Shown here: positions 9,493-18,789 of the stretch, one piece after another
Layout of the letters: every line of letters begins with the position of its first letter
Position numbering within the stretch: position 1 is the first letter of the stretch
Assembly (NCBI RefSeq): GCF_904848625.1
Contig: NZ_CAJHCP010000020.1
Coordinates: 35,558-99,557, forward strand
Direction of reading: 5' to 3'
Length of the DNA: 64,000 bases
From: Paraburkholderia metrosideri
Lineage (GTDB): Bacteria > Pseudomonadota > Gammaproteobacteria > Burkholderiales > Burkholderiaceae
The notes under the pieces: generated by a model
Databases searched by the model: none
Told to the model about the DNA's origin: nothing
What the model saw: only the letters and a program-made list of their open reading frames with translations
Made by a program: the position numbers and the translations under genes

Positions 9493-10431
9493 CTAAGCGT
9501 TGAGCCGCTTTTTCGCCGGCGCATTCACCAGCGCAATCCCGCTCAGCACCAGCGCCGCGGCCATCAGAAAGCGCGCGCTGAACGACTCGCCGAGCAGCAA
9601 TACGCCGAATGTCACGCCGAACAGCGGCGTCAAAAACGAAAATACCGACAGGCGCGAAGCGATATAACGCGTCAGCAGCCAGAACCACACCAGATAGCTG
9701 ACGAATGCGACGACCACCGCCTGATACGCGAGGCTCGCCAGCGCGACCGGCGTGACGTTTTCCACGCGGATCTGACCGAGCCCAAGTGCCAGCGCAAGCA
9801 GCACCACCGCCGACACCGTCAGTTGATAGAACAGCGTTTTGCTCGCGCTCGATTGAGCGAGGCAGGTTGCGCGCACCACTACGGTCGTCGCGGCCCACGC
9901 GATGCCGGCCAGTATGCCGAGCGCGTCGCCGGCTACCTCCGGGAGCGCTGATCCGCGCCCGGCGTGCCCATGCAGGAAGCCGTCGGCGAATGCCAGCGAC
10001 ATCCCCGCAAACGCGACAACGATGCCGATCCATTGAATGCGCCGCATCCGTTCGCCGTCGACAAACCAGTGCAGACCGAGCGCCGTAAAGCACGGCGCCG
10101 TGTACAGAAAGACCGCCATGCGCGATGCGCTGGTTAGCGTCAGTCCGAGAAAAATGCAGATGAACTCTGCGGCGAACAGCATGCCCGCGACTAGGCCGGC
10201 GCCGAGCGTGCCGTCGTCGCGAAAGAGCGGTGTACCGCGCGAGCGCGCCCAGCCCCATACGAGCACAGCCGCAATCGCGGAGCGCAAACCCGCCTGAAAC
10301 ACCGGCGGTAATGCCGCGTTTGTGCTCTTGATGGCCACTTGTTGAAGTCCCCAGATCGCGCACAAGCCGATCATCAACAGGATGGCGAAGCTATCCGGAG
10401 CGCGGCGGGCAGGCACGACGGCGATGCTCAT
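9493..10431 (-). CDS. EamA/DMT-family inner-membrane transporter
   Basis: Protein of 312 aa with about ten hydrophobic segments in two EamA halves (RhaT/YdcZ-like drug/metabolite transporter superfamily). The first half has LCAIWGLQQVAIK near residue 25, typical of EamA domains. Substrate cannot be told from sequence; relatives export amino acids, nucleosides or other metabolites. Convergent with rsmA and divergent from the porin gene. Confidence 0.85.
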   Translation of the reverse strand: MSIAVVPARRAPDSFAILLMIGLCAIWGLQQVAIKSTNAALPPVFQAGLRSAIAAVLVWGWARSRGTPLFRDDGTLGAGLVAGMLFAAEFICIFLGLTLTSASRMAVFLYTAPCFTALGLHWFVDGERMRRIQWIGIVVAFAGMSLAFADGFLHGHAGRGSALPEVAGDALGILAGIAWAATTVVVRATCLAQSSASKTLFYQLTVSAVVLLALALGLGQIRVENVTPVALASLAYQAVVVAFVSYLVWFWLLTRYIASRLSVFSFLTPLFGVTFGVLLLGESFSARFLMAAALVLSGIALVNAPAKKRLNA

Positions 10432-10998
10432 GGGCGGTTGGTTGGCGTGGTGGCTGAATCAGTGAGGAACGGTGCGGTCGACAGTATCTGCTGAAGCAGG
10501 GGATCGGGCTAGTCGGCCGAATGGCTAGTCGAAGCGGCGGTCAAGGCAAAGGCGATGGCTACAGCCACAGTTAAAAGCCCGAGGCTCGACAACGCCAAAG
10601 GGCCCGCGGCCACCGTTGCAACGAGCGATCTGTCATGCCCGATTTCAGCAATACCTAACCGTCATCGCAACTCATACGATATCAAACCGCCGCCATCCGG
10701 CAGATGAAGCCCCTACGTTCTACGCGTGCTTCATACGGCCTGCAAGCTTTTGCTGATCCAGTTGCGGACTTGGCAACACCCGCGCAACACGCACCCACGA
10801 CTAATTTCGTGCCGCCAACGTTTCGCGCTAAGGTGCGAATACACGTGTTTCGTCAGGCTATTCGTACGGACTGCATCACAGCAATGCCGCCACGCGTCAA
10901 CGCGAAGCGCGCGCGTGCAGCACGCAGGATCAATGGGTCCTCGCTGCTTCTGCCGACGCACCCGGTCCGCGCGCGACGCCGACGGTACGAGGAACGAT
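10432..10998. other. long divergent intergenic region, EamA gene / porin gene
   Basis: About 567 bp without a convincing gene. The frame of the porin is open through much of it but lacks coding character before 10999. It holds a short direct repeat, GGCTAGTCG, at about 10507 and 10523. I see no clear terminator or promoter; the upstream control regions of both genes must lie here. Confidence 0.4.
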
Positions 10999-12120
10999 AT
11001 GAGAAAGCTGAGCCGCTGGATGGCGAGCGTCGTGCCCGCAACCATCGCGTCATTGATCTGTCAGGCGGCGCATGCGCAGTCCAGCGTGACGCTTTACGGT
11101 GTCGTCGACGAAAGCGTGCGCTATCTGACCAACGTGAACACGGCCGGCGATGCGTCGGTTGGGCTGGGTGTCGGCGGTATCACGCAAAGCCGCTGGGGCC
11201 TGAAGGGCGTCGAGGATCTGGGCGGCGGATGGTCCACCTTCTTCAAGCTCGAAAACCGCTTCTACATCAACAGTGGGCAAAGCGATCCCACGCTGCCGTT
11301 CTTCAACGAAGCACAAGTGGGTGTGCGTTCGGATTCGTTCGGCCAGGTGATCCTGGGGCGCCAGTACAACGTGATGATCGAAGGCATCACGATAGGCGGC
11401 TACGGCAGCAATCTTTGGATTCCGTACGATTTCAGCTTCCAGCCGGAAGTGACGATGACCGGCGGCATCTGGACCAGCAACCAGGTGCAATATCAGGCGA
11501 AATACAACGGTTTTAACTTTGCGGCCGGTTACGCGTTTGGCGGCAACGCGGGCAATTCGTACGGCAGTCAGGTTGGCGCGGCCGCCGCGTACGCACCGGC
11601 GGGTGGCCCGTTCAGCGTCGGCGGCGCGTACGCGGAATCGAAGGACTCGATCAACGGCGCCGCGCTGAAAGCGTGGACGTTCGGTGGCTCGTACACGTGG
11701 AATTACACGCGCTTTTCGGCGGGCTACATCGTCAATCAGCGCGATGCGGGATTTTCTAATTTCGCCAATGGGCCGTTCTCCGCGCCTGTGCTGGCCGCGC
11801 TCAAGTACACGGATTTCGCGCGACGCCGGATGATCATGGGCGGCATCACACAGCAGGCGGGCAACGCCTGGCACTTTGCCGCCAACGTATGGCGCACGTT
11901 GCAGGATGGCACGAGCGCCGCACAGGACGGCTCGGCATGGCAGTATCAACTGGTCGCCGACTACGGCCTGTCAAAGCATACTGACGTCTATCTGGAAGGC
12001 GATTATTCGCTGTATCGCGGCGGGCTGATCGGTGCGCAACTGCAAGGCGTCAATGGCGTCGGGCTCGCGCAGAAAAGCACGCAACTCGGCCTGATGGCGG
12101 GACTGCGGCATCAGTTCTGA
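10999..12120 (+). CDS. Gram-negative trimeric porin (OmpC-like, Burkholderiales type)
   Basis: Outer-membrane general porin, 373 aa. ATG at 10999 has GAGGA at 10989-10993 and opens a signal peptide ending AAHAQ. The mature start SSVTLYGVVDESVRYLTN is the hallmark of beta-proteobacterial porins, and the chain ends MAGLRHQF with the terminal Phe recognised by the BAM complex. The frame extends about 90 codons upstream, but that part has no membrane or porin character and is probably 5' UTR. Role: diffusion of small hydrophilic solutes. Confidence 0.93.
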   Translation: MRKLSRWMASVVPATIASLICQAAHAQSSVTLYGVVDESVRYLTNVNTAGDASVGLGVGGITQSRWGLKGVEDLGGGWSTFFKLENRFYINSGQSDPTLPFFNEAQVGVRSDSFGQVILGRQYNVMIEGITIGGYGSNLWIPYDFSFQPEVTMTGGIWTSNQVQYQAKYNGFNFAAGYAFGGNAGNSYGSQVGAAAAYAPAGGPFSVGGAYAESKDSINGAALKAWTFGGSYTWNYTRFSAGYIVNQRDAGFSNFANGPFSAPVLAALKYTDFARRRMIMGGITQQAGNAWHFAANVWRTLQDGTSAAQDGSAWQYQLVADYGLSKHTDVYLEGDYSLYRGGLIGAQLQGVNGVGLAQKSTQLGLMAGLRHQF

Positions 12121-12207
12121 ATGCCGCCACAGGTGTGCCGCGCTCTGCAGCGCCGCGTGATTCCGGGTACATTGACGGTCTCGTTTTCACGTAACAGGGA
12201 GTGCACA

Positions 12208-12594
12208 ATGCGCCTGCTTCATACCATGCTCCGGGTCGGCGACCTGGATCGCTCAATTGCCTTCTACACCGAATTGCTCGGCATGAAACTGCTGCGCCGC
12301 GAAGACTATCCGGACGGCAAATTCACGCTGGCTTTCGTCGGCTACACGGATGAGCGCGACGGCACCGTCCTCGAACTGACGCACAACTGGGACACCCCGT
12401 CATACGATCTGGGCACCGGTTTCGGTCACCTCGCGGTGGAAGTTGAAGACGCGTACGCTGCGTGCGACAAGATCAAGGCGCAAGGCGGCACGGTCGTGCG
12501 CGAAGCCGGCCCGATGAAACACGGCACCACCGTCATCGCTTTCGTCACGGACCCGGACGGCTACAAGATCGAGTTCATCCAGAAGAAAAAGTAA
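12208..12594 (+). CDS. gloA: lactoylglutathione lyase (glyoxalase I)
   Basis: Metalloenzyme of 128 aa that isomerises the methylglyoxal-glutathione hemithioacetal to S-lactoylglutathione. The N-terminal MRLLHTMLRVGDLDRSIAFY supplies the first metal His and fixes the start at 12208; FGHLAVEVED and the closing DPDGYKIEFIQ are family signatures. Cytoplasmic detoxification. It starts 87 nt after the porin stop. Confidence 0.95.
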   Translation: MRLLHTMLRVGDLDRSIAFYTELLGMKLLRREDYPDGKFTLAFVGYTDERDGTVLELTHNWDTPSYDLGTGFGHLAVEVEDAYAACDKIKAQGGTVVREAGPMKHGTTVIAFVTDPDGYKIEFIQKKK

Positions 12595-12619
12595 TTGGTG
12601 GGCGACCCGGTTCAACACA

Positions 12620-13018
12620 ATGAATAACAACAATCCCTACTTCAAAGAACTCGTCGATATTCACGTTGACATTCAGGCATGGTTCGACGGCTCTGTGGAT
12701 GACGGCGCGCTGCAACGAATCGTGGCGCGTTTCGCGCCGCAATTCTCGCTGGTGATGCCGTCCGGTGCCGCGCTCGATCGCAACGGTTTGAGCGAGGTGT
12801 TCGGCAAGTTGCGCGGCGCGCGCCCCGGCTCGCAAATCACGATTCGCGATATGGCGATGGTCGCGGAGTACGCGTCGGGTGCGGTGGTGACGTATCGCGA
12901 GTATCAGCGCGATAGCACGGGCAATGCGAACGTGCGGCGCTCAACAGCGGTGATGGAGCTCGATGCGCACGGCAAGGTAACGTGGCTTCATTTGCAGGAA
13001 ACGCTCTGCGCGGAATGA
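12620..13018 (+). CDS. NTF2/SnoaL-like (DUF4440-type) small protein
   Basis: Cytoplasmic 132-aa protein with no signal peptide. The pattern of an N-terminal helix (YFKELVDIHVDIQAWFDG), central strands and C-terminal LHLQETLCAE fits the NTF2-like alpha+beta barrel, in which such proteins bind small ligands or act as steroid-isomerase-like enzymes. I cannot assign a substrate. It lies 25 nt after gloA and is probably co-transcribed. The fold assignment is by general appearance only. Confidence 0.7.
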   Translation: MNNNNPYFKELVDIHVDIQAWFDGSVDDGALQRIVARFAPQFSLVMPSGAALDRNGLSEVFGKLRGARPGSQITIRDMAMVAEYASGAVVTYREYQRDSTGNANVRRSTAVMELDAHGKVTWLHLQETLCAE

Positions 13019-13054
13019 GCGTTGAACCGGGCCGTGGGTCAGGCCGCTAGTCAG

Positions 13055-13130
13055 CCGCCAATCGTCACGATTGGCGGATAGCAGCTAGTTGATGATTCGA
13101 ACCACCCGGCGCTTCACACCGAAGCGCCGG
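13055..13130. terminator. two strong hairpins between convergent genes
   Basis: First hairpin: CCGCCAATC (13055-13063) pairs with GATTGGCGG (13069-13077). Second: CCGGCGCTTC (13106-13115) pairs perfectly with GAAGCGCCGG (13121-13130) around ACACC. Neither has a long U tract. They sit exactly between the converging 12620-13018 gene and ygjP, so a bidirectional terminator or RNA end stabiliser is likely. Confidence 0.5.
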
Positions 13131-13151
13131 CTTCACAGCATGAAGGACGGC

Positions 13152-14042
13152 TCAAAGCGTCGGCAGCAATTCCGGCGGATGCGACTTCAAGGTCTGCCGC
13201 GCCTCGCGGAATTCCGGAAAAATCGATTCGACCGTTTGCCAGAAGCGCGGGCTGTGATTCATCTCACGCAGATGCGCGAGTTCGTGTGCGACGACGTAAT
13301 CGATAATGGACAGCGGAAAATGAATCAGCCGCCAGTTCAGCCGAATCTTGCCGTCACTCGAACAACTGCCCCAGCGTGTGGCCGCCGAAGAAAGCGCATA
13401 CGCGCGATAGTTCACACCCAGCTTTTCCGCATAAATAGCGAGACGTTCGCCGAACAGCCGCTTGGCTTCGCTTTGCAGCCAACCTTGCACGCGGTCTTTG
13501 ATCTGCTGCGGATCGGCCTGCAACGGTAACGGCACTTGAAGAGCCGCGTTCTCAGCACTGAACACCAGCGTACCTTGCGGCGCGCCCAGTTTCACGCGCA
13601 CGGGGCGACCGAGATAGGGCACCTCAGCGCCATCTTTCCAGTCGACTTTGGGCAGCGCGCGCTGTTCGACGCGCGTTTGCCATTCGATCAGCTTCGTGAA
13701 AATCCAGCGCTGCTTTTCGGTGATCGCGGTTTCGATATCGGTGAGCGTGACCCAGCGTGGTGCGGTGATCGTCAGACCGGTGCTGTCGATGGCAAAACCA
13801 ATCGAGCGACGCGCCGAGCGTTTCAACGCGTAGTGCAGCGTGCGCGAACCGATGGTCAGGCTGCGCAGTTTGCTGCCGTCTGGTGCAAGCGGCGCGGCCG
13901 GCCGCTGATTGACAGACGAACCCGGTGAAGGTGCCGAGGGCGAAGGGGACGACGACGTCGACCCCGGCTCGGCGAAGAGCGGGAGATCGAGTTGCCGGTT
14001 ATCGAGCGCCGCAGCGGGCTGCGACGTGGGAGACTTCTGCAT
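13152..14042 (-). CDS. YgjP-like M48-family metallopeptidase (DUF45)
   Basis: Protein of 296 aa. The C-terminal half carries the zinc protease motif HELAHLREMNHSPRFW with the third ligand in a typical YgjP context, preceded by SSAATRWGSCSSDGKIRLNW. The N-terminal 70 residues are low in complexity (Ser/Pro/Ala-rich). Start uncertain: ATG at 14042 or TTG at 14060 (preceded by GAAGG). YgjP-type proteins are associated in some bacteria with type I restriction loci, but here it is the last gene of glyQ-glyS-gmhB-plsC-ygjP. In vivo substrate unknown. Confidence 0.88.
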   Translation of the reverse strand: MQKSPTSQPAAALDNRQLDLPLFAEPGSTSSSPSPSAPSPGSSVNQRPAAPLAPDGSKLRSLTIGSRTLHYALKRSARRSIGFAIDSTGLTITAPRWVTLTDIETAITEKQRWIFTKLIEWQTRVEQRALPKVDWKDGAEVPYLGRPVRVKLGAPQGTLVFSAENAALQVPLPLQADPQQIKDRVQGWLQSEAKRLFGERLAIYAEKLGVNYRAYALSSAATRWGSCSSDGKIRLNWRLIHFPLSIIDYVVAHELAHLREMNHSPRFWQTVESIFPEFREARQTLKSHPPELLPTL

Positions 14043-14084
14043 CGGATTCGCTTCGCGCAATACGCCTTCGAGGGCGTGGGCGCG

Positions 14085-14843
14085 TCAGATTGGTGCGGCG
14101 GCGGAATCGCTTTCCGCCGCGCGGTACGCAGTAGGATCGATGCGGCGCATTTCAGCTTCGATCCACTGTTCGACGCGCGTGTTCACTTCGTCGGGCGTGA
14201 GCCCCGTTGTCTCAATCGGCTTGCCGATCGACACTGTGACTATACCCGCATATTTGAGAAACGAGTTGCGCGGCCATAGACGTCCTGCGTTATGCGCAAT
14301 CGGCACGACCGGTGCGCCGGTGGCAATCGCAAAGCGCGCACCACCGGTTTTGTATTTGCCCTGCTTGCCGGTCTGCGTGCGCGTGCCTTCCGGAAACATG
14401 ATGACCCAGGCGCCTTCCGCCATCCGCGCGTTGCCTTGCCGGATGACCGACTCGAACGCGTACTTGCCTTCCTTGCGGTCGATGTGAACCATCTTCAACA
14501 TGCCGAGCGCCCAGCCGAAGAACGGCACGTACAGCAGTTCGCGCTTGAACACGTAGCACAACGGCTTCGGCATCAACGCGGGAAAGGCCAGCGTCTCCCA
14601 TGCGGATTGATGCTTGGACAGCAGCACCGCCGGACCATCAGGCAGATTCTCGAAGCCCTCGATCCTGTAGCGGATGCCGTTGAGCCAGCGGACCGTATTC
14701 AGTGTCGCGCGGCACCAGCCGGCGGCCATCCAGTAGCGATTGTCGGCGCGCATGAACGGGAACGCGATGAAGCACGCGGTCGCGTACGGCACCGTGAACA
14801 GCACGAAGTAAATCAGCAGAAGCAAAGAACGAATGAAGCGCAT
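14085..14843 (-). CDS. plsC: 1-acyl-sn-glycerol-3-phosphate acyltransferase
   Basis: Lysophosphatidic acid acyltransferase of 252 aa that makes phosphatidic acid at the inner membrane. The N-terminal hydrophobic segment SLLLLIYFVLFTVPYA anchors it. Acyltransferase motifs: KHQSAWE (a variant of NHxxxxD with Glu at the acidic position), KRELLYVPFFGWALG, and the glycerol-phosphate motif FPEGTRT. Downstream of gmhB by 58 nt in the same operon. Confidence 0.92.
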   Translation of the reverse strand: MRFIRSLLLLIYFVLFTVPYATACFIAFPFMRADNRYWMAAGWCRATLNTVRWLNGIRYRIEGFENLPDGPAVLLSKHQSAWETLAFPALMPKPLCYVFKRELLYVPFFGWALGMLKMVHIDRKEGKYAFESVIRQGNARMAEGAWVIMFPEGTRTQTGKQGKYKTGGARFAIATGAPVVPIAHNAGRLWPRNSFLKYAGIVTVSIGKPIETTGLTPDEVNTRVEQWIEAEMRRIDPTAYRAAESDSAAAPI

Positions 14844-14901
14844 CGGCGTGGTCGGTGAGAGTGGTGAACGCGCGTGACGTGGTTAGCGTGGTTGACGTGC
14901 G

Positions 14902-15456
14902 TTACTCGTGGGCGTCGGCGAGGAAGTCGAGCGCGAACGCACGCAGGTCGTCGTGAACGATCGTGCCTTCGGGCAGATTGCCGGCCGCGAGTGTTTTGCG
15001 GCCCTTGCCCGTCAACACCAGATGAGTCGGATGACCGAGCGCCGCGCCCGCTTGCAGATCACGTATCGCATCGCCGACGACCGGCGTATTGGCCGGCTCG
15101 ACTTCGAAACGCTCGTTGATCATCTTCAGCATGCCCGGCTTCGGCTTGCGGCACTCGCAGTGATCTTCTGCCGTATGCGGGCAGAAGAACACCGCGTCGA
15201 TACGGCCGCCGACCGCCGCCGCCATCCGGTGCATTTTCAGATGCATCGCATTGAGCGCGTTCATGTCGAACAGGCCGCGGCCGATGCCCGACTGGTTGGT
15301 CGCAATCGCCACGCGATAGCCGGCCTGATTCAGCCGTGCGATTGCTTCGAGCGAGCCGGGCAGGGCGACCCATTCGTCCGGCGATTTGATGAACGCGTCG
15401 GAGTCGACGTTCACCACGCCATCGCGGTCGAGGATCACCACTTTTTTGGTCGGCAT
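14902..15456 (-). CDS. gmhB: D-glycero-beta-D-manno-heptose-1,7-bisphosphate 7-phosphatase
   Basis: HAD-family phosphatase (184 aa) that removes the C7 phosphate in ADP-heptose synthesis for the LPS inner core. The catalytic motif LDRDGVVN gives nucleophile D10 and acid D12; the zinc loop FCPHTAEDHCECRKP provides C92, H94, C100 and C102, which separates GmhB from other HAD phosphatases. It starts 10 nt after glyS. Confidence 0.95.
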   Translation of the reverse strand: MPTKKVVILDRDGVVNVDSDAFIKSPDEWVALPGSLEAIARLNQAGYRVAIATNQSGIGRGLFDMNALNAMHLKMHRMAAAVGGRIDAVFFCPHTAEDHCECRKPKPGMLKMINERFEVEPANTPVVGDAIRDLQAGAALGHPTHLVLTGKGRKTLAAGNLPEGTIVHDDLRAFALDFLADAHE

Positions 15457-15466
15457 GGTGCGGGGC

Positions 15467-17566
15467 TCAGGTGGCGAGTCGGGAGATGTCGGCGACGCAG
15501 TTCATCTGCTGATGCAGTGCGCCGAGCAGGGCCAGACGGTTAGCGCGCAACGCCAGATCTTCGGCGTTGACCATCACGTCGTTGAAGAATGTGTCGACCG
15601 GTTCACGCAACGCGGCGAGCGCGGTGAGTGCGCCCGTGTAGTCGCGTGCGGCGAGTTGCGTTTGCACGCGCGGCGCGACTTGTTCGAGTTGCGCATGCAA
15701 CGCCTTTTCCGCCGCTTCGATCAGCAGCGTGACCTGCACGCCACCGGTCGCACCGCCTTCCGACTTCTTCAGGATGTTCGAGATGCGCTTGTTAGCCGCC
15801 GCGAGCGATGCCGCTTCGGCCAGTGTGGCGAACTCGCGCACGGCGTCGAGACGCGCGACGATGTCGTCGAGATGCGTCGGATTCAGTGCGAGCACCGCGT
15901 CGATTTCACCCGCTGCATAACCACGTTCGCGCAGCAAACCACGCAGGCGGTCCATGCTGAATTCGTAAATGGCTTGCGTCGAATCGGCGACGTTCGGCAC
16001 CGCGGCGAATTGCGCGTAAGCGGCGCGCAGCAGTTCGACGAAGTCGACCGGCAGTTGTTTCTCGACCAGGATACGCAGCACGCCGAGCGCATGACGGCGC
16101 AGCGCAAACGGATCTTTTTCGCCGGTGGGCTGCAGGCCAATGCCCCAGATGCCGACCAGCGTTTCGAGCTTGTCGGCCAACGCGACGACAGTGCCGGTCG
16201 CGGTGGTGGGCAGTGCGTCGCCCGAGAAACGCGGCTGATAGTGCTCCGAACACGCGAGCGCGACTTCTTCCGGCTCGCCGTCGTGGCGCGCGTAGTACGT
16301 GCCCATCGTGCCTTGCAGCTCGGGAAATTCGCCGACCATGTCGGTGATCAGATCGGCCTTGGCCAGACGCGCGGCGCGCTTCGCAAGCGTGACGTCCGCG
16401 CCGGTCATGCCGGCAATCGCACCGGCCAGCGCTTCGACGCGCTCGACGCGTTGCAGCGCCGAACCCAGCTTGTTGTGATAGACGACGTTCGCGAGCAGCG
16501 GCACGCGGTCGGCGAGCGGCTTCTTCTTGTCCTGCTCGAAGAAGAACTTCGCGTCGGCCAGACGCGGACGCACCACACGTTCATTGCCTTCGACGATATC
16601 GCCCGGCGTCGACGTTTCGATGTTCGACACGATCAGGAAGCGCGAACGCAGTTTGCCGCTTGCGTCGGTCAACGCGAAGTATTTCTGGTTCGTCTGCATC
16701 GTGAGGATCAGGCATTCCTGCGGCACTTGCAGGAACTCGTCCTCGAAACGGCACGAGTAGACCACCGGCCATTCGACCAGCGACGTCACTTCGTCGAGCA
16801 GCGATTCAGGCATCACCACCTGGTCGCCATTGGCTTGCGCGAGCAGATGCGTGCGGATGGTTTCCTTGCGGTCGGCGAAATTGGCGACCACGCGGCCCTT
16901 GTGCATCAGCGTCTCGGAGTACGCGTCGGCGTGCTGGATCTGCACGAAGCCTTCGGACAGGAAGCGGTGGCCGAGCGTGGTGTCGTCGGCGTCGATGCCC
17001 AGTGCGCTGACCGGCACGACTTCGTCGCCGTGCAGCGTAGTCAGACGCTGCACCGGACGCACGAACTGCACATTGGTGCCGTCCGGACGCTGATAGGTCA
17101 TCACCTTCGGAATAGGCAGCTTGGTCAGCGTTTCGTCGAGCGCGGCTTGCAGGCCGTCGGCGAGTGTCGCACCCGGCGCGGCGTAGCGCAGGAAGAACGC
17201 TTCGGCCTTGCCGTCCTGCGCGCGCTCCAGGTCGTTCACCGAGAAGTCGGGGAAGCCGAGCGCCGCCAGTTTCTTCGCGAGCGGTGCGGTGGGTTGACCG
17301 TCTTTGTCGAGGGCGACGGAAACCGGCAGCACTTTTTCGCGCACCTGTTTTTCCGGCGCAACCGCGCGGACGTTCTTGATCGTGACCGCGAGACGGCGCG
17401 GCGTTGCATAACGCTCGAACGACACTTCGCCGTCGATCAGATCGCGCGCCGCGAGGCGCTGCGCAATGCCTTCAGCGAACGCGTCGCCGAGACGCGCGAG
17501 TGCTTTCGGCGGCAGTTCTTCGGTCAACAGTTCGACGAGCAGGGTAGCTTGATGGGGTTGAGTCAT
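15467..17566 (-). CDS. glyS: glycyl-tRNA synthetase beta subunit
   Basis: The 699-aa beta chain of the alpha2beta2 bacterial glycyl-tRNA synthetase, needed for tRNA recognition. It opens with LLVELLTEELPPKAL, the usual beta-subunit N-terminus, and includes QTNQKYFAL in the B3/4-like region; the C-terminal part is the helical anticodon-binding region. It lies 15 nt after glyQ. Confidence 0.97.
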   Translation of the reverse strand: MTQPHQATLLVELLTEELPPKALARLGDAFAEGIAQRLAARDLIDGEVSFERYATPRRLAVTIKNVRAVAPEKQVREKVLPVSVALDKDGQPTAPLAKKLAALGFPDFSVNDLERAQDGKAEAFFLRYAAPGATLADGLQAALDETLTKLPIPKVMTYQRPDGTNVQFVRPVQRLTTLHGDEVVPVSALGIDADDTTLGHRFLSEGFVQIQHADAYSETLMHKGRVVANFADRKETIRTHLLAQANGDQVVMPESLLDEVTSLVEWPVVYSCRFEDEFLQVPQECLILTMQTNQKYFALTDASGKLRSRFLIVSNIETSTPGDIVEGNERVVRPRLADAKFFFEQDKKKPLADRVPLLANVVYHNKLGSALQRVERVEALAGAIAGMTGADVTLAKRAARLAKADLITDMVGEFPELQGTMGTYYARHDGEPEEVALACSEHYQPRFSGDALPTTATGTVVALADKLETLVGIWGIGLQPTGEKDPFALRRHALGVLRILVEKQLPVDFVELLRAAYAQFAAVPNVADSTQAIYEFSMDRLRGLLRERGYAAGEIDAVLALNPTHLDDIVARLDAVREFATLAEAASLAAANKRISNILKKSEGGATGGVQVTLLIEAAEKALHAQLEQVAPRVQTQLAARDYTGALTALAALREPVDTFFNDVMVNAEDLALRANRLALLGALHQQMNCVADISRLAT

Positions 17567-17581
17567 TTGGTGATGTTCTCG

Positions 17582-18589
17582 TCAGTCCGGGTCGATCTTG
17601 CGTTCGACTTTCAGCGGCGGCGCCCATGCAGGCATCGCGGCATCTTGCGCGTCGGTGGTGAGGCCAGGCACGCCGTGCACCGGATTGCCGAGCATCGGGA
17701 AGCCGAGCTTTTCGCGCGACTCGTAGTAAGCCTGGGCGACCAGACGCGACAACGCGCGAATCCGGCCGATATACGCCGCGCGTTCCGTGACCGAAATGGC
17801 GCCGCGTGCGTCGAGCAGGTTGAATGTATGACCGGCTTTCAGCACGAGTTCATAGGCGGGCAGCGCGATCTGCGCTTCGATCATGCGCTTCGCTTCCGCT
17901 TCGTAGCTGTTGAAGAACGTGAACAGCAGGTCGACGTTCGCGTGCTCGAAGTTGTACGTGGACTGTTCGACTTCGTTCTGGTGATACACGTCGCCGTAAG
18001 TCAGACGACGGATTTCCGGGCCGTTCGGGCCTTGCTCTTCCCATTCGGTCCACACGAGGTCGTAGACGTTTTCGACCTTCTGCAGATACATGGCGAGGCG
18101 CTCGAGGCCATACGTGATTTCGCCGAGCACCGGCTTGCAATCCAGACCGCCGACTTGCTGGAAGTACGTGAATTGCGTCACTTCCATGCCGTTCAGCCAC
18201 ACTTCCCAGCCGAGGCCCCATGCGCCGAGCGTGGGATTTTCCCAGTCGTCTTCGACGAAACGCACGTCGTTCTGCTTCAGGTCGAAGCCGAGTGCTTCGA
18301 GCGAGCCGAGGTACAGGTCGAGGATGTTTTCCGGCGCCGGCTTGAGGACCACCTGGTACTGGTAGTAATGCTGCAGACGGTTCGGGTTTTCGCCATAACG
18401 GCCGTCTTTCGGACGACGCGACGGCTGCACATAAGCGGCGCGCCACGGCTCGGGGCCGATGGCGCGCAGAAACGTATGAACGTGGGACGTGCCCGCGCCG
18501 ACTTCCATGTCGATCGGCTGGAGCAACGCGCAACCCTGCTTGTCCCAGTAGGACTGCAGCGTCAGGATGATTTGCTGAAACGTGAGCAT
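17582..18589 (-). CDS. glyQ: glycyl-tRNA synthetase alpha subunit
   Basis: Catalytic alpha chain (335 aa) of the tetrameric glycyl-tRNA synthetase, a class II enzyme. The start MLTFQQIILTLQSYW and motif-2-like RAAYVQPSRRPKDGRYGENP are diagnostic. A 16-codon upstream extension of the frame (to 18637) lacks family similarity and is not used. The C-terminal extension of about 30 residues beyond the E. coli length is rich in Pro and charged residues. First gene of the glyQ-glyS-gmhB-plsC-ygjP unit. Confidence 0.97.
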   Translation of the reverse strand: MLTFQQIILTLQSYWDKQGCALLQPIDMEVGAGTSHVHTFLRAIGPEPWRAAYVQPSRRPKDGRYGENPNRLQHYYQYQVVLKPAPENILDLYLGSLEALGFDLKQNDVRFVEDDWENPTLGAWGLGWEVWLNGMEVTQFTYFQQVGGLDCKPVLGEITYGLERLAMYLQKVENVYDLVWTEWEEQGPNGPEIRRLTYGDVYHQNEVEQSTYNFEHANVDLLFTFFNSYEAEAKRMIEAQIALPAYELVLKAGHTFNLLDARGAISVTERAAYIGRIRALSRLVAQAYYESREKLGFPMLGNPVHGVPGLTTDAQDAAMPAWAPPLKVERKIDPD

Positions 18590-18743
18590 GAAGTGCCTTT
18601 CGGGCAGTGGGCCGACCCGCGAGGCGCCGAAGCGCACGGGATGGCCGTGGAGCGAAGTGCTAAACCGTAGATTTTAACGGAAAGGGAAGGGGGTGTCCGT
18701 TTTGCGGGGTCGGACGCGAAGGTGTGCGGTTTTTGAACGACAA

Positions 18744-18764
18744 AGGGCCGCGTGTTGCGGCCCT
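18744..18764 (-). terminator. probable terminator of the glutamate-synthase-like gene
   Basis: AGGGCCGC (18744-18751) pairs perfectly with GCGGCCCT (18757-18764) around GTGTT. On the minus strand it is followed by TTTGTCGTTC, a weak U tract. It lies 26 nt past the stop of the leftward flavoprotein gene and before glyQ. Confidence 0.6.
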
Positions 18765-18789
18765 CTGCTGATCGGTGATGGCGTCTCTG

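Noticed and set aside
10726..10998. N-terminal 91-codon extension of the porin
   Set aside because: A strong ribosome site and signal peptide sit at 10999; the upstream part has no coding character.
15386..18670. 1094-codon plus-strand open frame over glyS/glyQ
   Set aside because: Antisense shadow of two well-identified tRNA synthetase genes; composition dominated by Arg, His and Gln with no domain.
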